From: CAYVFC01 sp964450715
GTDB lineage: Bacteria; Myxococcota_A; Polyangia; Polyangiales; JAFGIB01
DNA length: 50,057 nucleotides
Assembly (NCBI GenBank): GCA_964450715.1
Contig: CAYVFC010000050.1
Location: 1-50,057, forward strand
Reading direction: 5' to 3'
Numbering within the stretch: the first letter of the stretch is position 1; every line of letters starts with the position of its first letter. The position numbers were made by a program, and so were the translations under genes. Below the pieces are notes generated by a model, which was given only the letters and a program-made list of their open reading frames with translations, did no database searches and was not told the DNA's origin. Positions 39,440 through 48,522 of the stretch are shown here, piece by piece.

Positions 39440-40588
39440 CTATCGCTGCGGCTTTCGCCGCTTCTTCCCGGCCCGCTTCTTTGCCTTCTCGCGCGAGATC
39501 GACGCTAGCAGCGCTTCCACCCGCGTGAGGTTGGCGGCCGCTTGCGAAGACCAGCGGCAGGAGGGGTCGGCCTGCTGCAGAAAAAGCCGCCAGGATCGCG
39601 CGGCAGCCGCGAGCGCGTTTTTCCTGATAGCGTCTGGACGCCGCGAAATCGCCTCGTGGCCGAGAGCCTCGTAGTAGTACACCTCGTATTCCGGCTCGAA
39701 GAAGACGCCGTCCGAGCGCAGGATCTGCATGCTGCCGCCCGCGGCGTCCAACGCACTGGCCGTGGTTCTGAGAGCGGTCTCGTGCTCGCCGAGCCTATCC
39801 AGCGAGACCGCCAGGCCCCAGAGGGCAAGCGGTTGACCGCCGTCGCCCGACGCCTCCAGCGAGCGCCGGTAGGATTCGACCGCGCCCTCGAGGTCCCCGG
39901 CCAGCATGGTGACCTCGCCTAGATTCGCGTATGTGATCGCGGTATCCTGCTGATCCAGGGAAAGCGCGATGGCCTTCCGGTATTCCTCGGATGCTTCACG
40001 GTAGCTCCGGTTCCGGGTATGCAGGATACCCAGATTGAAGGCCACCGGGCCGGCGTGGTAACCGGGGTCGATGCGGCGCAGCCGTTGCAGCGTTTCGATG
40101 GCCCGGTCGTTCCGGCGCTCGACGCGGCAGGGAGAGCCTTCCTTCGCTGCTGTCGCTTCCACCGGCCGTTCCCAGGCGGCCTGGGCGCGCGCCAGCGCGT
40201 ACAGCGTCTCCGCATCCTCGGGCGCGAGGCGGGCGGCCTCTTGCAGTAGAACCAGCGCGCGGTCCAGGTGCGAGAGCTTCTGCCGCGCGTGGGGCAATAG
40301 CTGCTCTAGCGCGCGCAGGCGTCCGGCGCGCACCTGCTGGTTGTCGGCAGAGAGAGGGAGGGTGATGATCCTCCTGCAAACGGTCTCCCAGCTCGCGGGC
40401 AGAAGTCGCGAGGCCCGTTTTAGCTGTAACGCGGCCTGTTCGCGCAGAGCGCGGGATCGGGCCGCACCCGGATCTCGCACGGCTCGCCAGAAGGGAGCGG
40501 TCACCCGTTCCGGTCGCTGGGCGCGGGCCGTCGAGGCGACGCCCAGGCAGAACAGCAGCAGGCCCAGCCCTGCCAGTCGCCGGTTCAT
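39440..40588 (-). CDS. Periplasmic TPR protein (FWxxVRxPG type)
   Basis: The 382-residue protein has a signal peptide ending ASTARA (about 23), then FWRAVRDPG (33-41), followed by about eight TPR-like helix pairs (for example GPVAFNLGILHTRNRSYREA, AITYANLGEVTMLAGDLEGA). It ends in a basic Lys/Arg tail. The same FWxxVRxPG motif lies just after the signal peptide of the upstream partner, so they are probably paralogues. It is likely a periplasmic scaffold. The gene overlaps its upstream partner by four bases (ATGA) in a four-gene operon with two M16 peptidases. Confidence 0.82.
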   Translation of the reverse strand: MNRRLAGLGLLLFCLGVASTARAQRPERVTAPFWRAVRDPGAARSRALREQAALQLKRASRLLPASWETVCRRIITLPLSADNQQVRAGRLRALEQLLPHARQKLSHLDRALVLLQEAARLAPEDAETLYALARAQAAWERPVEATAAKEGSPCRVERRNDRAIETLQRLRRIDPGYHAGPVAFNLGILHTRNRSYREASEEYRKAIALSLDQQDTAITYANLGEVTMLAGDLEGAVESYRRSLEASGDGGQPLALWGLAVSLDRLGEHETALRTTASALDAAGGSMQILRSDGVFFEPEYEVYYYEALGHEAISRRPDAIRKNALAAAARSWRLFLQQADPSCRWSSQAAANLTRVEALLASISREKAKKRAGKKRRKPQR

Positions 40589-41466
40589 CGCTTCTCCTTC
40601 GCGTCGCCCTTCGCCTCCTGCAGGCTCGCCAGCGAGCGTCGGGCGTGCTCCCTCCAGGTACCAGCTTGTGCGGCGATCGACCAGCGCTGCCGAGCACCGT
40701 CACGATCGCCGAGCGATTCGAGCATGACGGCGAGGCGAGCGGCGCGTTCGCCCGGCGGAAGCGGCAACGAGCGGAGCGCGCGCTCGGCGGCCGCGCGGTC
40801 CCCGGCCTGAGGGCCGAGCTCCATCGCTTGCTCGGGCTTTCCCTCGCGGTGAAGGGCCAGCGCCAGTCCCAGCAAGAGCGCGGGTCTCTCCGGTCGGTCT
40901 CCCTCTCGCAGCGCCAGTCGATAGGCGAGGATCGCGGCCGAAAGCCGCTCCGGACCGAGAAGCTGCAGGAGATCCCCTTGCAGGGCGTAGAGCGAGCCGC
41001 GCCGGCCGCCCGACGCCATCGTCCCCGTAAGCCGGGAGAGGATCCGTTCGGCCAGCTCATAGGCGGCCGTGCGCATGGCGATGCGAACGGCTGCTTCCCC
41101 CTGTTCGACGTCGTCCAGGGCCCGGTCGTCCAGCTCCAGGGCGCGTTCTAGCGGCTCGAGCGCGTCGCCGTACCGCTTCATGGCGCCGAGGGCCAGCGCC
41201 CGTAACACGTGGGCCGGGGCACGGCCGCTCATGCGCGCGACGGCTCTATCGGCCTTCTGGAGCGCCTCCTGGTGTCTTCCGGTGCGCAGGGCGGACTGCG
41301 ATTGCTCGACCAGAACCCGGTAGTGGCGCAGACCGGGCGTGCGCACCTCGTCCCAGAAATCGGAGGCCCGCGCGGGTAGGGAAAGGCCCAAGGCGACGAC
41401 GACCGCGGCGGCGACCCCGATCGGTTGGCCCGGCGATCCCGTGCCGATGGTGTGCGGCGTCCGCAA
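40585..41466 (-). CDS. Periplasmic TPR protein paralogue (FWxxVRxPG type)
   Basis: The 293-residue protein has a signal-like N-terminus (AAAVVVALGLSLPARAS), then FWDEVRTPG (37-45), and TPR-like repeats (about 50-280). It starts at a TTG (41466), 3 bases after the M16 gene stop, so coupled translation is likely. It overlaps the next TPR gene by four bases (ATGA). The position of the FW motif directly after the signal peptide, as in its partner, suggests a shared docking function. No enzyme is recognised. Confidence 0.78.
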   Translation of the reverse strand: MRTPHTIGTGSPGQPIGVAAAVVVALGLSLPARASDFWDEVRTPGLRHYRVLVEQSQSALRTGRHQEALQKADRAVARMSGRAPAHVLRALALGAMKRYGDALEPLERALELDDRALDDVEQGEAAVRIAMRTAAYELAERILSRLTGTMASGGRRGSLYALQGDLLQLLGPERLSAAILAYRLALREGDRPERPALLLGLALALHREGKPEQAMELGPQAGDRAAAERALRSLPLPPGERAARLAVMLESLGDRDGARQRWSIAAQAGTWREHARRSLASLQEAKGDAKEKR

Positions 41467-41469
41467 GGT

Positions 41470-42846
41470 TCAGATCCGGTTGTAGGGGACCGTCTCGACG
41501 GTGCCGATCCCGGGTATGGTGGCCAGGCGATCCAGAAGCTCGTCCGCGGTGGCGACCAGCACGATGGCCAGATCGCGCTTGGACAGTCGGGCTCGAAGAG
41601 CCGCGTTGACCTGGTCCCGAGTGACGGCGCGAATACGTTCCACGAATTCGGAATAGAAGTCGCGCCGCAGACCGAACAGCTCGATCTCCAGCCGCTGGCC
41701 GACGCGCTTGGCGGGCGTATCGATCTCGAACGCGTAACTCTTGGTCAAATAGCGTTTGGCGAAGGCGAGCTCGCCCCGCGTGATACCGCAATCGACGAGC
41801 CGTTCGAGCATGGAGAGCTGCAGCTCGATACAGGCGGCCGCGTCACGAGCAGCGGGAAAGGACCACATCGACCAGAGGTCGCGTTGCCGATCCCTGGAGA
41901 ATCGGCTGCCCGTGCCGTAGCTCCATCCCCTGCGCGAACGTACCTCTTTCATCAGGCGAGCGGTAAACGTGCCTCCGAAGACCGTGTTGCCGACCAGCAG
42001 CGGGACCAGATCCGGATCGCTCGCGCGCGCGCCCAGGGTACCGATCAGGATCTGCGCCTGGGTCCGTTCCGGCTTGTCCACCAGCAGCATGCGCCGCCCC
42101 CGCGCGAAGCGCGGCGGCGGTACGCGCGGCGGCGGGGGCGCTCCGCGGGGCAGATCTCCTAGATACCGGTGGACGATCTCTCGCAGCCTGATCCCGCCGA
42201 CCGCTCCCGCCGCAGACACGATGAAATTGTCCGCCCGGAAGTGGCGCCGGTGGTGCTCCCTTACGTTTTCTAGCTGTATATAATTTATACTCGACTTTGC
42301 GCCGATTACCGGCCGTCCGTAGGGATGTCCGGCCAGCGCGAACCTGCGGAAATGGCGGGCGGCCAGCGCGCTGTCGTTGTCGCAGGCCTCCGTGATCTCG
42401 GCCACGGTCTCGCGCTTCAGGTAACGCAGGTCTGATGCGCGCAGGGCGGGACGGCCGAGCATGCAGCCGAGCAGCTCTACGAAAGGCTCCAGGTTTCGCT
42501 CCAGTACCACGCTAGCGAAGTGGACGTAGCTGGGAGCGCAGCGTACGACCAGGTGTGCTCCCAGCTCCTCGATGCGCCGGTCCAGCTCGTCGGCGGATTG
42601 CCTCCGGGTTCCCATACGTACCAGCCTGGCGGTGAGGCGCGACAATCCTTCCATCCCGCACGGATCGCTCACGCTGCCGGTTCTCAAGGTAACCTGCAGG
42701 TTTACCAGCGGTAGCAACCGGCTCTCCTCCAGCAGGACGAGGGTACCGGCCTCGGTGCGAAACGCCGTCGGTTCCCCGGCCGCACCGTTCCGCTGCCCGC
42801 GCGCTCGGCTCGCCTCACCGGCCATGGTTCGAAAAATTTGCGTCAT
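41470..42846 (-). CDS. M16-family peptidase homologue without the zinc motif
   Basis: The 458-residue protein follows the M16 (pitrilysin-like) fold, for example RVAPPRF-like linker, VLVDKPERTQAQILIG, GNTVFGGTFTARLMKEVRS and RRGWSYGTG. The HxxEH zinc motif is missing: the corresponding segment reads GLSRLTARLVRMGTR. It resembles the inactive partner subunit of mitochondrial-type M16 pairs, and it retains the R/Y substrate-binding elements near RGWSYG. It overlaps the active partner gene by four bases (ATGA), and the two likely form a heterodimer. It has no clear signal peptide and may work in the cytoplasm or be exported otherwise. Confidence 0.88.
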   Translation of the reverse strand: MTQIFRTMAGEASRARGQRNGAAGEPTAFRTEAGTLVLLEESRLLPLVNLQVTLRTGSVSDPCGMEGLSRLTARLVRMGTRRQSADELDRRIEELGAHLVVRCAPSYVHFASVVLERNLEPFVELLGCMLGRPALRASDLRYLKRETVAEITEACDNDSALAARHFRRFALAGHPYGRPVIGAKSSINYIQLENVREHHRRHFRADNFIVSAAGAVGGIRLREIVHRYLGDLPRGAPPPPRVPPPRFARGRRMLLVDKPERTQAQILIGTLGARASDPDLVPLLVGNTVFGGTFTARLMKEVRSRRGWSYGTGSRFSRDRQRDLWSMWSFPAARDAAACIELQLSMLERLVDCGITRGELAFAKRYLTKSYAFEIDTPAKRVGQRLEIELFGLRRDFYSEFVERIRAVTRDQVNAALRARLSKRDLAIVLVATADELLDRLATIPGIGTVETVPYNRI

Positions 42847-44198
42847 CCGGCCTCGTTTCCCGGAGTGACGACGATCGAGGTCCGCTGCCGGCTGTCGAGA
42901 TAGCGGCGGGCGGCGCGCAGGATGTCGTCGGCGCCCATGTCCAGGATGGCTTCGCGCCGGCGAAACAGCTCCCCGGCGTCGCCGAGAACCGTGTGGTAGA
43001 AAGCGGCGCGCTCGGCCTTGCCGTCGGCCTTCTCCAGACCTCGGAAGAAGGACAGATCGATGCGGTTCTTGACCTTACCGAGTTCGCGTCTTCCCACCGG
43101 TCTCTCCCGCAGTCTGTCGACTTCGTTCTCCACCACGGCGAGCGCTTTGCGCCAGTCGCGGCCTCGTCGCAGCGTCACCTGAATCTCGAAGAGCCCGGGT
43201 TGCTGGAAGGGGGAGACCGTGCCCTGGGCTTCGACCGCCAGCTCTCGTTCTCGCACCAGTTTCCGGTAGACGCGCGAGCTGCGACCCCCGAACAGCACCT
43301 CGCTGGCCAGCGTCAGGGCCGGGTGGTCCCGGTTGCCGAAGGCCGGCGCGCGATAGCCGAGTAAAAACCGCTCCGAGGTTGTGTGTCGCCGCAGGGCGAG
43401 GCGGCGTTCCCTGCGCTGGCGGGGTTCGGCCGTCGACCTACCGGAGGGGATTCGTTGTCTTTTCATCGAGCCGTAATGGTGCTGGACGAGCCCCAGCGCC
43501 CTTTCTTCTTCCACGTCGCCCACCAGCACCAGGGCGGCGTTGTTCGGGGCGTAATAGGTCCGGTAAAAACGCCGGCAGTCCTCCGCCGTCAATCCCTCGA
43601 TGTCCCTCATCCAACCGATGGTAGGCTGGCCGTACGAGTGGCGTTTGAAGCTAGTAGCATACAGCAACTCGTCCATGGTCCCTTCCACGCTGTCGTCCAC
43701 CCGGAAACGGCGCTCGTTGGCCACCACTTCCTTCTCGACCTCGACTAGCGGCTCGTCCAGCACCAGCTCGGCCATCCGATCGGCCTCCAGACCGACCGCC
43801 AGCTCGAGCTCGCTCGAGGGCAGGTTGTCGTAGTAGAAGGTCCAGTCCACCCAGGTAGCGGCGTTGGTATGCCCGCCGGCCGCTTCCAGCAGCCGGTCGA
43901 AGGCGCCGGGCTCGAGGTTCCGCGTCTGGTTGAACATCAGATGTTCGAAGAGATGGGCCAGCCCGGTCTTGCCGGGTAGCTCGTGCCGCGAGCCGACGCG
44001 AAACCAGGTGTGATAGCTCAGCACCGGAGCGGAAGCGTCGGGCAGCAGAAGGATGTCCAGCCCGTTGCCCAGCCGGTAGCGGCAGAGCTCGAGCCGCTCG
44101 CCAAAAGCCGAGCGGGAAACGAAGGCGACCCTCGCGTTGGCCGAACGCACCCCTTTGTTGAGTCGGGCAACGATCTGTTGGGAGTCATCCGCGCTCAT
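42843..44198 (-). CDS. M16-family zinc peptidase, active subunit
   Basis: The 451-residue protein has the inverted zinc motif HLFEH (H82, E85, H86) with the downstream glutamate (E162 in ANERR), so it should bind zinc and cleave peptides. The rest of the M16 N- and C-terminal halves are seen (TTSERFLLGYRAPAF, LASEVLFGGRSSRVYRKLVR). It heads the four-gene minus-strand operon and overlaps the inactive partner by four bases. In related organisms such pairs process peptides or insulinase-like substrates in the periplasm. No signal peptide is obvious in its first residues. Confidence 0.93.
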   Translation of the reverse strand: MSADDSQQIVARLNKGVRSANARVAFVSRSAFGERLELCRYRLGNGLDILLLPDASAPVLSYHTWFRVGSRHELPGKTGLAHLFEHLMFNQTRNLEPGAFDRLLEAAGGHTNAATWVDWTFYYDNLPSSELELAVGLEADRMAELVLDEPLVEVEKEVVANERRFRVDDSVEGTMDELLYATSFKRHSYGQPTIGWMRDIEGLTAEDCRRFYRTYYAPNNAALVLVGDVEEERALGLVQHHYGSMKRQRIPSGRSTAEPRQRRERRLALRRHTTSERFLLGYRAPAFGNRDHPALTLASEVLFGGRSSRVYRKLVRERELAVEAQGTVSPFQQPGLFEIQVTLRRGRDWRKALAVVENEVDRLRERPVGRRELGKVKNRIDLSFFRGLEKADGKAERAAFYHTVLGDAGELFRRREAILDMGADDILRAARRYLDSRQRTSIVVTPGNEAG

Positions 44199-44337
44199 GA
44201 AGCGCTAGAGATAGTGTTCCGCCGGGCACCTCGCGTCAAGGCGGGTTCCGGACCTCTCCGCGGCGACCAGGCGAGATGGCTCCTCGCGGAGGGCGGCGCT
44301 TGACCGCCGGCCCCCGCCTCTGATAACCGCGGTAGGC

Positions 44338-45792
44338 ATGTCGACCGTTCGAGTGCGTTTTGCCCCTTCTCCTACCGGTTACCTGCATCTAGGCGGCGCC
44401 CGCACCGCGCTGTTCAACTGGCTGTGGGCGCGTCGGCAACAGGGCACCTTCGTGCTTCGCATCGAGGATACCGATCGGGAGCGGAGCACGCCGGAAAGCG
44501 TCCAGGCCATCATCGATTCGCTGCGGTGGCTCGGGCTGGAGTGGGACGAGGGTCCCGAGCAGGGAGGTCCAAACGGCCCCTACTTCCAGACGCAGAGGCT
44601 GGAGATCTACCGCGAGTTCGCAGATCGGTTGATCGACGCCGGCCACGCCTTCAGGTGCTACTGCACCAAGGAGGATCTGGCGCAAGCGCGCGAACGGTTC
44701 GCCAACAGCGGTGTCAAGGGCGCGTTTCGTTACCCGGGAACCTGTCGCGACCGCCAGGACCGTCCGGACCGTCCTTACGTGGTGCGCTTCAAGGCGCCGG
44801 GCCAGGGTAAGAGCGATTGGCGGGATCTGGTCAAGGGGAGGATCGAGATCGACCACGAGACCCTGCAGGACTTCGTGCTGCTGCGCGACAACGGGATGCC
44901 GCTTTACAATCTGGGAGCGGCGGTGGACGACATCACCATGGGGATCACGCTGGTGGCTCGGGGCGACGACCACATGATCAACACCGTGCCGCAAATTCTC
45001 ATTTACCGGGCTCTGGGCTACACGCCCCCGGTGTTCGCCCATCTGCCCATGATCCTGGCCCCCAACGGGGACAAGCTTTCTAAACGGCACGCCGCGGTGG
45101 CGGTCCTGGACTACCGCGATCAAGGTTATCTCGCCGACGGGGTGATCAACTACCTGGCGCGCCTGGGCTGGTCGCACGGAGACCAGGAGGTGTTCACCCG
45201 GCAGGAGCTCATAGAGAAGTTCGACTGGGAACAGGTGGGCAGCACCGCCGGCAAGTACGACGCGAAGAAGTTCCTGCACGTACAGGCCTCGCACCTGCGC
45301 CTGCTGGACGCGGCCGATCTGGGTAGGCTCTCGCTGCCGTTCCTGCAGGCTCGCGGTTTGCAGGTCGACGCCGCCGACCCGATGCTCGGTGCCGCTGCCG
45401 AGACCATCAAGCCGCGAGCGGCCACCCTGCAGCAGGCGGCGGAGATGATGGATTTCTACTTCCGGGAGTCGCCGGCGATGCAGGAAAAGGCGCGGAACAA
45501 GTTCCTCAAGCCGGAAGCGGAGAGCGTGCTGCACCAGCTCGGCGAGCTGCTGGCCACGGTCGACCGATTCGACCGCGAATCGCTGGAAGCCCGGGTCAAG
45601 GCCTGGTTGGAGCAGAGCGGTATCGCGCTGAAGCAGGTAGCGCAGCCCGCGCGCGTGGCCCTGACCGGCAAGGGCGAGAGCCCGGGCCTGTTCGAGATGA
45701 TGGAGGTGCTCGGACGCGAGCGGACGTTGCAGCGATTGGAGCGTGGGGCGCTGGTGGCCGGGGGGGAGGAGCGGGCGGAAAGGGATGGATGA
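44338..45792 (+). CDS. gltX: Glutamyl-tRNA synthetase
   Basis: The 484-residue class I synthetase has the HIGH-type motif HLGG (17-20), the KMSKS-type motif KLSKR (about 246-250), a zinc-binding CYC...TC region (about 106-137) and an alpha-helical anticodon domain. It charges tRNA-Glu, and possibly tRNA-Gln. Its stop codon overlaps the start of the next gene by eight bases (ATGGATGA). The following gene pair (CPBP protease, Ap4A phosphorylase) thus shares its transcript. GluRS, like other synthetases, can make Ap4A. Confidence 0.96.
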   Translation: MSTVRVRFAPSPTGYLHLGGARTALFNWLWARRQQGTFVLRIEDTDRERSTPESVQAIIDSLRWLGLEWDEGPEQGGPNGPYFQTQRLEIYREFADRLIDAGHAFRCYCTKEDLAQARERFANSGVKGAFRYPGTCRDRQDRPDRPYVVRFKAPGQGKSDWRDLVKGRIEIDHETLQDFVLLRDNGMPLYNLGAAVDDITMGITLVARGDDHMINTVPQILIYRALGYTPPVFAHLPMILAPNGDKLSKRHAAVAVLDYRDQGYLADGVINYLARLGWSHGDQEVFTRQELIEKFDWEQVGSTAGKYDAKKFLHVQASHLRLLDAADLGRLSLPFLQARGLQVDAADPMLGAAAETIKPRAATLQQAAEMMDFYFRESPAMQEKARNKFLKPEAESVLHQLGELLATVDRFDRESLEARVKAWLEQSGIALKQVAQPARVALTGKGESPGLFEMMEVLGRERTLQRLERGALVAGGEERAERDG

Positions 45793-46660
45793 CGCTTCGG
45801 GCCGGAGCGGACGTTCGAGGCTTTCGGAGCTGCATCCGCGCCGCTTTTTCCTCGAGACCTGGCGAGCTATCGACGAGGAGGCGGCACAGGAGCGCGCCGC
45901 CCATCCGGGCTACGACGCCCGGCCTCTGATCGCCTTCGCGGTGGGCGCGGTCTGCCTGACGCTGATGCAGTACTTCGGCTCCTCCTACGACCTGCTGCGG
46001 CTGATCAGTTTGATGCGGGGCGACGGAACCGGGCCGCTGGACTCCCTTGCCGACCGTCTGGTCGAATCGCAGTTCTACCAGCTGTTCAAGCACGGCTACT
46101 GGGCCCTGTGGCGGGTGCTCGGCTACTTCGTGGTCCCGGCGCTTACGGTCAAGCTGGTCTTCCGGGAACGGCTGCGAGACCACGGTCTGAATACCCGGGG
46201 ATTTTTCGAGCACCTCTGGATCTACATCGTTTGTTTTAGCATCGTGCTCGTTTTGGTGGTGGCCGTCAGCTTCATCGGCGAGTTCACCGACTACTATCCG
46301 TTCTACGACGATGCCGAGCGCAGCTGGGTCGACCTGCTCTGCTGGGAGGCGTTCTACGCCGCGCAGTTCTTCGCCCTGGAGTTTTTCTTCCGCGGCTTCT
46401 GGCTCAGCGCCTGCAAGAGAGCCATGGGCTCTTACGGCATCGCAGCCATGCTGGTTCCCTACTGCATGATCCACTTCGGCAAGCCCTGGATGGAGACGCT
46501 GGCCGCGATAGCCGCCGGTATCGTGTTGGGAACGTTGGCGCTGAAGACGCGCTCCATCTGGAGCGGCTTTCTCATCCACGTATCGGTGGCGTTCAGCATG
46601 GATCTGGCCGCAATCCTGCAGGAGGGATCGCTGCCCACCGCGTGGTGGCCGCCGGGGTGA
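45785..46660 (+). CDS. CPBP-family intramembrane metalloprotease
   Basis: The 291-residue protein has about six to eight transmembrane helices. The motif LEFFFRGFWL and the later CMIHFGKP and LIHVSVAFSMD place catalytic glutamate, arginine and histidines as in the CPBP (Abi, CaaX-protease-like) family. These membrane proteases cut near the bilayer; some act in bacteriocin immunity or phage defence, but nothing here shows such a role. The ATG at 45785 has GGAAAGG and overlaps the gltX stop. It is followed after one base by the Ap4A phosphorylase gene. Confidence 0.87.
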   Translation: MDDASGRSGRSRLSELHPRRFFLETWRAIDEEAAQERAAHPGYDARPLIAFAVGAVCLTLMQYFGSSYDLLRLISLMRGDGTGPLDSLADRLVESQFYQLFKHGYWALWRVLGYFVVPALTVKLVFRERLRDHGLNTRGFFEHLWIYIVCFSIVLVLVVAVSFIGEFTDYYPFYDDAERSWVDLLCWEAFYAAQFFALEFFFRGFWLSACKRAMGSYGIAAMLVPYCMIHFGKPWMETLAAIAAGIVLGTLALKTRSIWSGFLIHVSVAFSMDLAAILQEGSLPTAWWPPG

Positions 46661-46661
46661 G

Positions 46662-47642
46662 ATGGCGAGGGTGACGGCGATGAAGGTCGGTACGGCCGGC
46701 GAAAGCGAGGCGAGGTTGAAGCCCGGCACCTTGTGGAGAGCTACCCGGGAGCGGACACGCCGGGCGCTGGACGCTGGTGCGCTCGAGCCCATACGCACCC
46801 GCAGTACCTTCCTGGCGGACGCCGAGGTGCGCTTTCTGGTGCGAATGGTCTCCAGCTTGGAGCGCAAGGCGCGCGCGAGAGAGCGCCCCGAGCAGCGGAA
46901 GTCGCGCGGGTTCAATCCGTTCCTTCCCTACGACGAGGAGATGTTCGTGGCGGACATCTCGCCCACCCACCTCTGCCTGCTCAACAAGTACAATGTCATC
47001 CATCACCACCTGCTCATCGTCACCCGCGCCTTTGAAGATCAGAGGGCGCTGCTCACGTTGCCCGATTTCGAGGCGGCCTGCGCTTGCCTGGCCCAGTTCG
47101 ATGCCCTGGCCTTCTACAACGGCGGCAGGGTGGCGGGCGCCAGCCAGCGCCACAAGCACCTGCAGATGATCCCGCTGCCCATGGCCCCGAGCGGCGCCCG
47201 GCTGCCCATCGATCCCCTGATCGAGAAGGCGCCCCGGGCAAAGGGGCTTTTCGTCTTGCCGCAATTCCCCTTTACCCACGCGGTTGCGCGGCTGGATGGT
47301 CTGGCGCCGGTGGATTCGCCGGAGCTTCCGCGGCATCTGCTACGGCTCTACCGCCGGATGCTGCGCGCGACGGGGTTGAACCATCGTTTCGGATCCTCCG
47401 CACCCGCCCGGCAAGCGGGACCGTACAACCTGCTGTTCACCCGGCAGTGGATGCTGCTGGTGCCGCGCTCGCGCGAGTTTTTCCGGGGAATATCTGTCAA
47501 CGCGCTCGGCTTCGCGGGCGCGTTGCTGGTGAAGGACAAGGCACAGTTGCTTACCCTGCGTAACGTCGGACCGATGGTCGCGCTATCGCGGACTTCGGTA
47601 AAGCTTCCCGCGGGGAAACGGCGGCGCGGTTACCTTCCGTAG
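46662..47642 (+). CDS. Ap4A phosphorylase (ATP adenylyltransferase, HIT-like)
   Basis: The 326-residue protein resembles the Apa1/Apa2-type ATP adenylyltransferases, which phosphorolyse Ap4A to ADP and ATP. The HxHxQ-type catalytic motif HKHLQ (H164, H166, Q168) lies in SQRHKHLQMIPLP. The preceding NPFLPYDEEMFVADISPTHL and NKYNVIHHHLLIVTR are family-typical. It starts one base after the CPBP stop, so translation is coupled. Coupling to an aminoacyl-tRNA synthetase gene fits, as synthetases are the main source of Ap4A. It overlaps the convergent lipoprotein gene by 13 bases at their 3' ends. Confidence 0.9.
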   Translation: MARVTAMKVGTAGESEARLKPGTLWRATRERTRRALDAGALEPIRTRSTFLADAEVRFLVRMVSSLERKARARERPEQRKSRGFNPFLPYDEEMFVADISPTHLCLLNKYNVIHHHLLIVTRAFEDQRALLTLPDFEAACACLAQFDALAFYNGGRVAGASQRHKHLQMIPLPMAPSGARLPIDPLIEKAPRAKGLFVLPQFPFTHAVARLDGLAPVDSPELPRHLLRLYRRMLRATGLNHRFGSSAPARQAGPYNLLFTRQWMLLVPRSREFFRGISVNALGFAGALLVKDKAQLLTLRNVGPMVALSRTSVKLPAGKRRRGYLP

Positions 47643-48286
47643 CCGCTATCCGGCACGAAGGTGCACATGGAGACGTCGAAGGTACAGTCGTTGGTACAGA
47701 GCAGCTGTCCGCCGCCGTAACCGAGGGAAGCACAGCTCTCGCCGCCCAGGTTGTCGCCGTCGCAGTGCTCGTAGGTCTCGCTGTCGACCAGGCCGTTTCC
47801 ACAGCGCGCGCCGCCATCCATGCCCGCGTCGAACCCGCCCCCGCCCCCGCCGCCGCTATCGACGCACTGCCCGTCGCTGCAGGCGTACCCCGGCTGGCAG
47901 TCCGGGTCGTCGAGGCATTGGACGCAGACACCGCGCTCCTTGTCGCACAGCAAGCCCAGCCCGGTGCACTGGTTGTCCGACTCGCACGCCAGAGGGCCTG
48001 CATCCGGGATCGAGCCGCCGGCTCCGGCGGCTGCAGCCCCGTCGCTTCCCGCGTTTGTCCCGGCGCTATCCGATCCGCCGGCCGCTCCGCCATTGCCGCC
48101 GGTCGTGCCCTGTTCGTCGTTTTCGGCTGCATTGCCGCCCGACGCGGCCGAGGTGCCGGCACCGCCTTGGAAGGTGGGGTCCTCCGGCGTGCCCGCATCG
48201 GATACCTCCGGTCTGTACACGGAGCGCGCGCAGCCCGGAAGAAGCGCGCAACAGAACACCACGACCCCGAAACGCAGGTAGCGCAT
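47630..48286 (-). CDS. Cysteine-rich lipoprotein with EGF/DUF4215-like repeats
   Basis: From the ATG at 48286 the product has 218 residues: a lipoprotein signal ending LLPGC (Cys about 19), a Gly/Ser/Asn-rich linker (about 40-95), and a Cys-rich C-terminal part. This reads CESDNQCTGLGLLCDKERGVC, CLDDPDCQPGYACSDGQC and CGNGLVDSETYEHCDGDNLG, followed by GESCASLGYGGGQLLCTNDC. This repeat style is common in myxobacterial surface lipoproteins. Function unknown. The frame is open to 48331, but the lipobox fits the later start. It is convergent with the Ap4A phosphorylase gene. Confidence 0.82.
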   Translation of the reverse strand: MRYLRFGVVVFCCALLPGCARSVYRPEVSDAGTPEDPTFQGGAGTSAASGGNAAENDEQGTTGGNGGAAGGSDSAGTNAGSDGAAAAGAGGSIPDAGPLACESDNQCTGLGLLCDKERGVCVQCLDDPDCQPGYACSDGQCVDSGGGGGGGFDAGMDGGARCGNGLVDSETYEHCDGDNLGGESCASLGYGGGQLLCTNDCTFDVSMCTFVPDSGYGR

Positions 48287-48522
48287 ACCTAGACTAAAAT
48301 TAATGATACGCGCGGCTCGCGATCTGTACAACAGCTCCTACCCGGTAGTGCTAATCCGATTTTCGCCCATATTGTAAAATTCCAGTATAAAAACGGGGTC
48401 ATTAATCCCTGATTTCTCCCGATCTTTCAGGATTGGGCAAAAAACCACGATTTCTTACCTATTGGTACAAGAAAATACATGTTTGTGACATATGGGTGCG
48501 CATTTGTTGCTTTAAGGCGCTT
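48287..48522. promoter_or_regulatory. AT-rich divergent promoter region
   Basis: The region between the Cys-rich lipoprotein (minus) and the glycosyltransferase (plus) is distinctly AT-rich compared with the window. An inverted repeat AATCCCTGA (48404-48412) faces TCAGGATT (48427-48434), with one bulged base. It may be a regulator site. Several -10-like stretches (TATTGTAAAAT, TATAAAAAC) are present, but no -35/-10 pair can be fixed with confidence. Confidence 0.35.

Noticed and set aside
45785..46660. CPBP gene as a phage-defence or bacteriocin-immunity system
   Set aside because: The neighbours are gltX and Ap4A phosphorylase; there is no bacteriocin, toxin or phage-related gene nearby.
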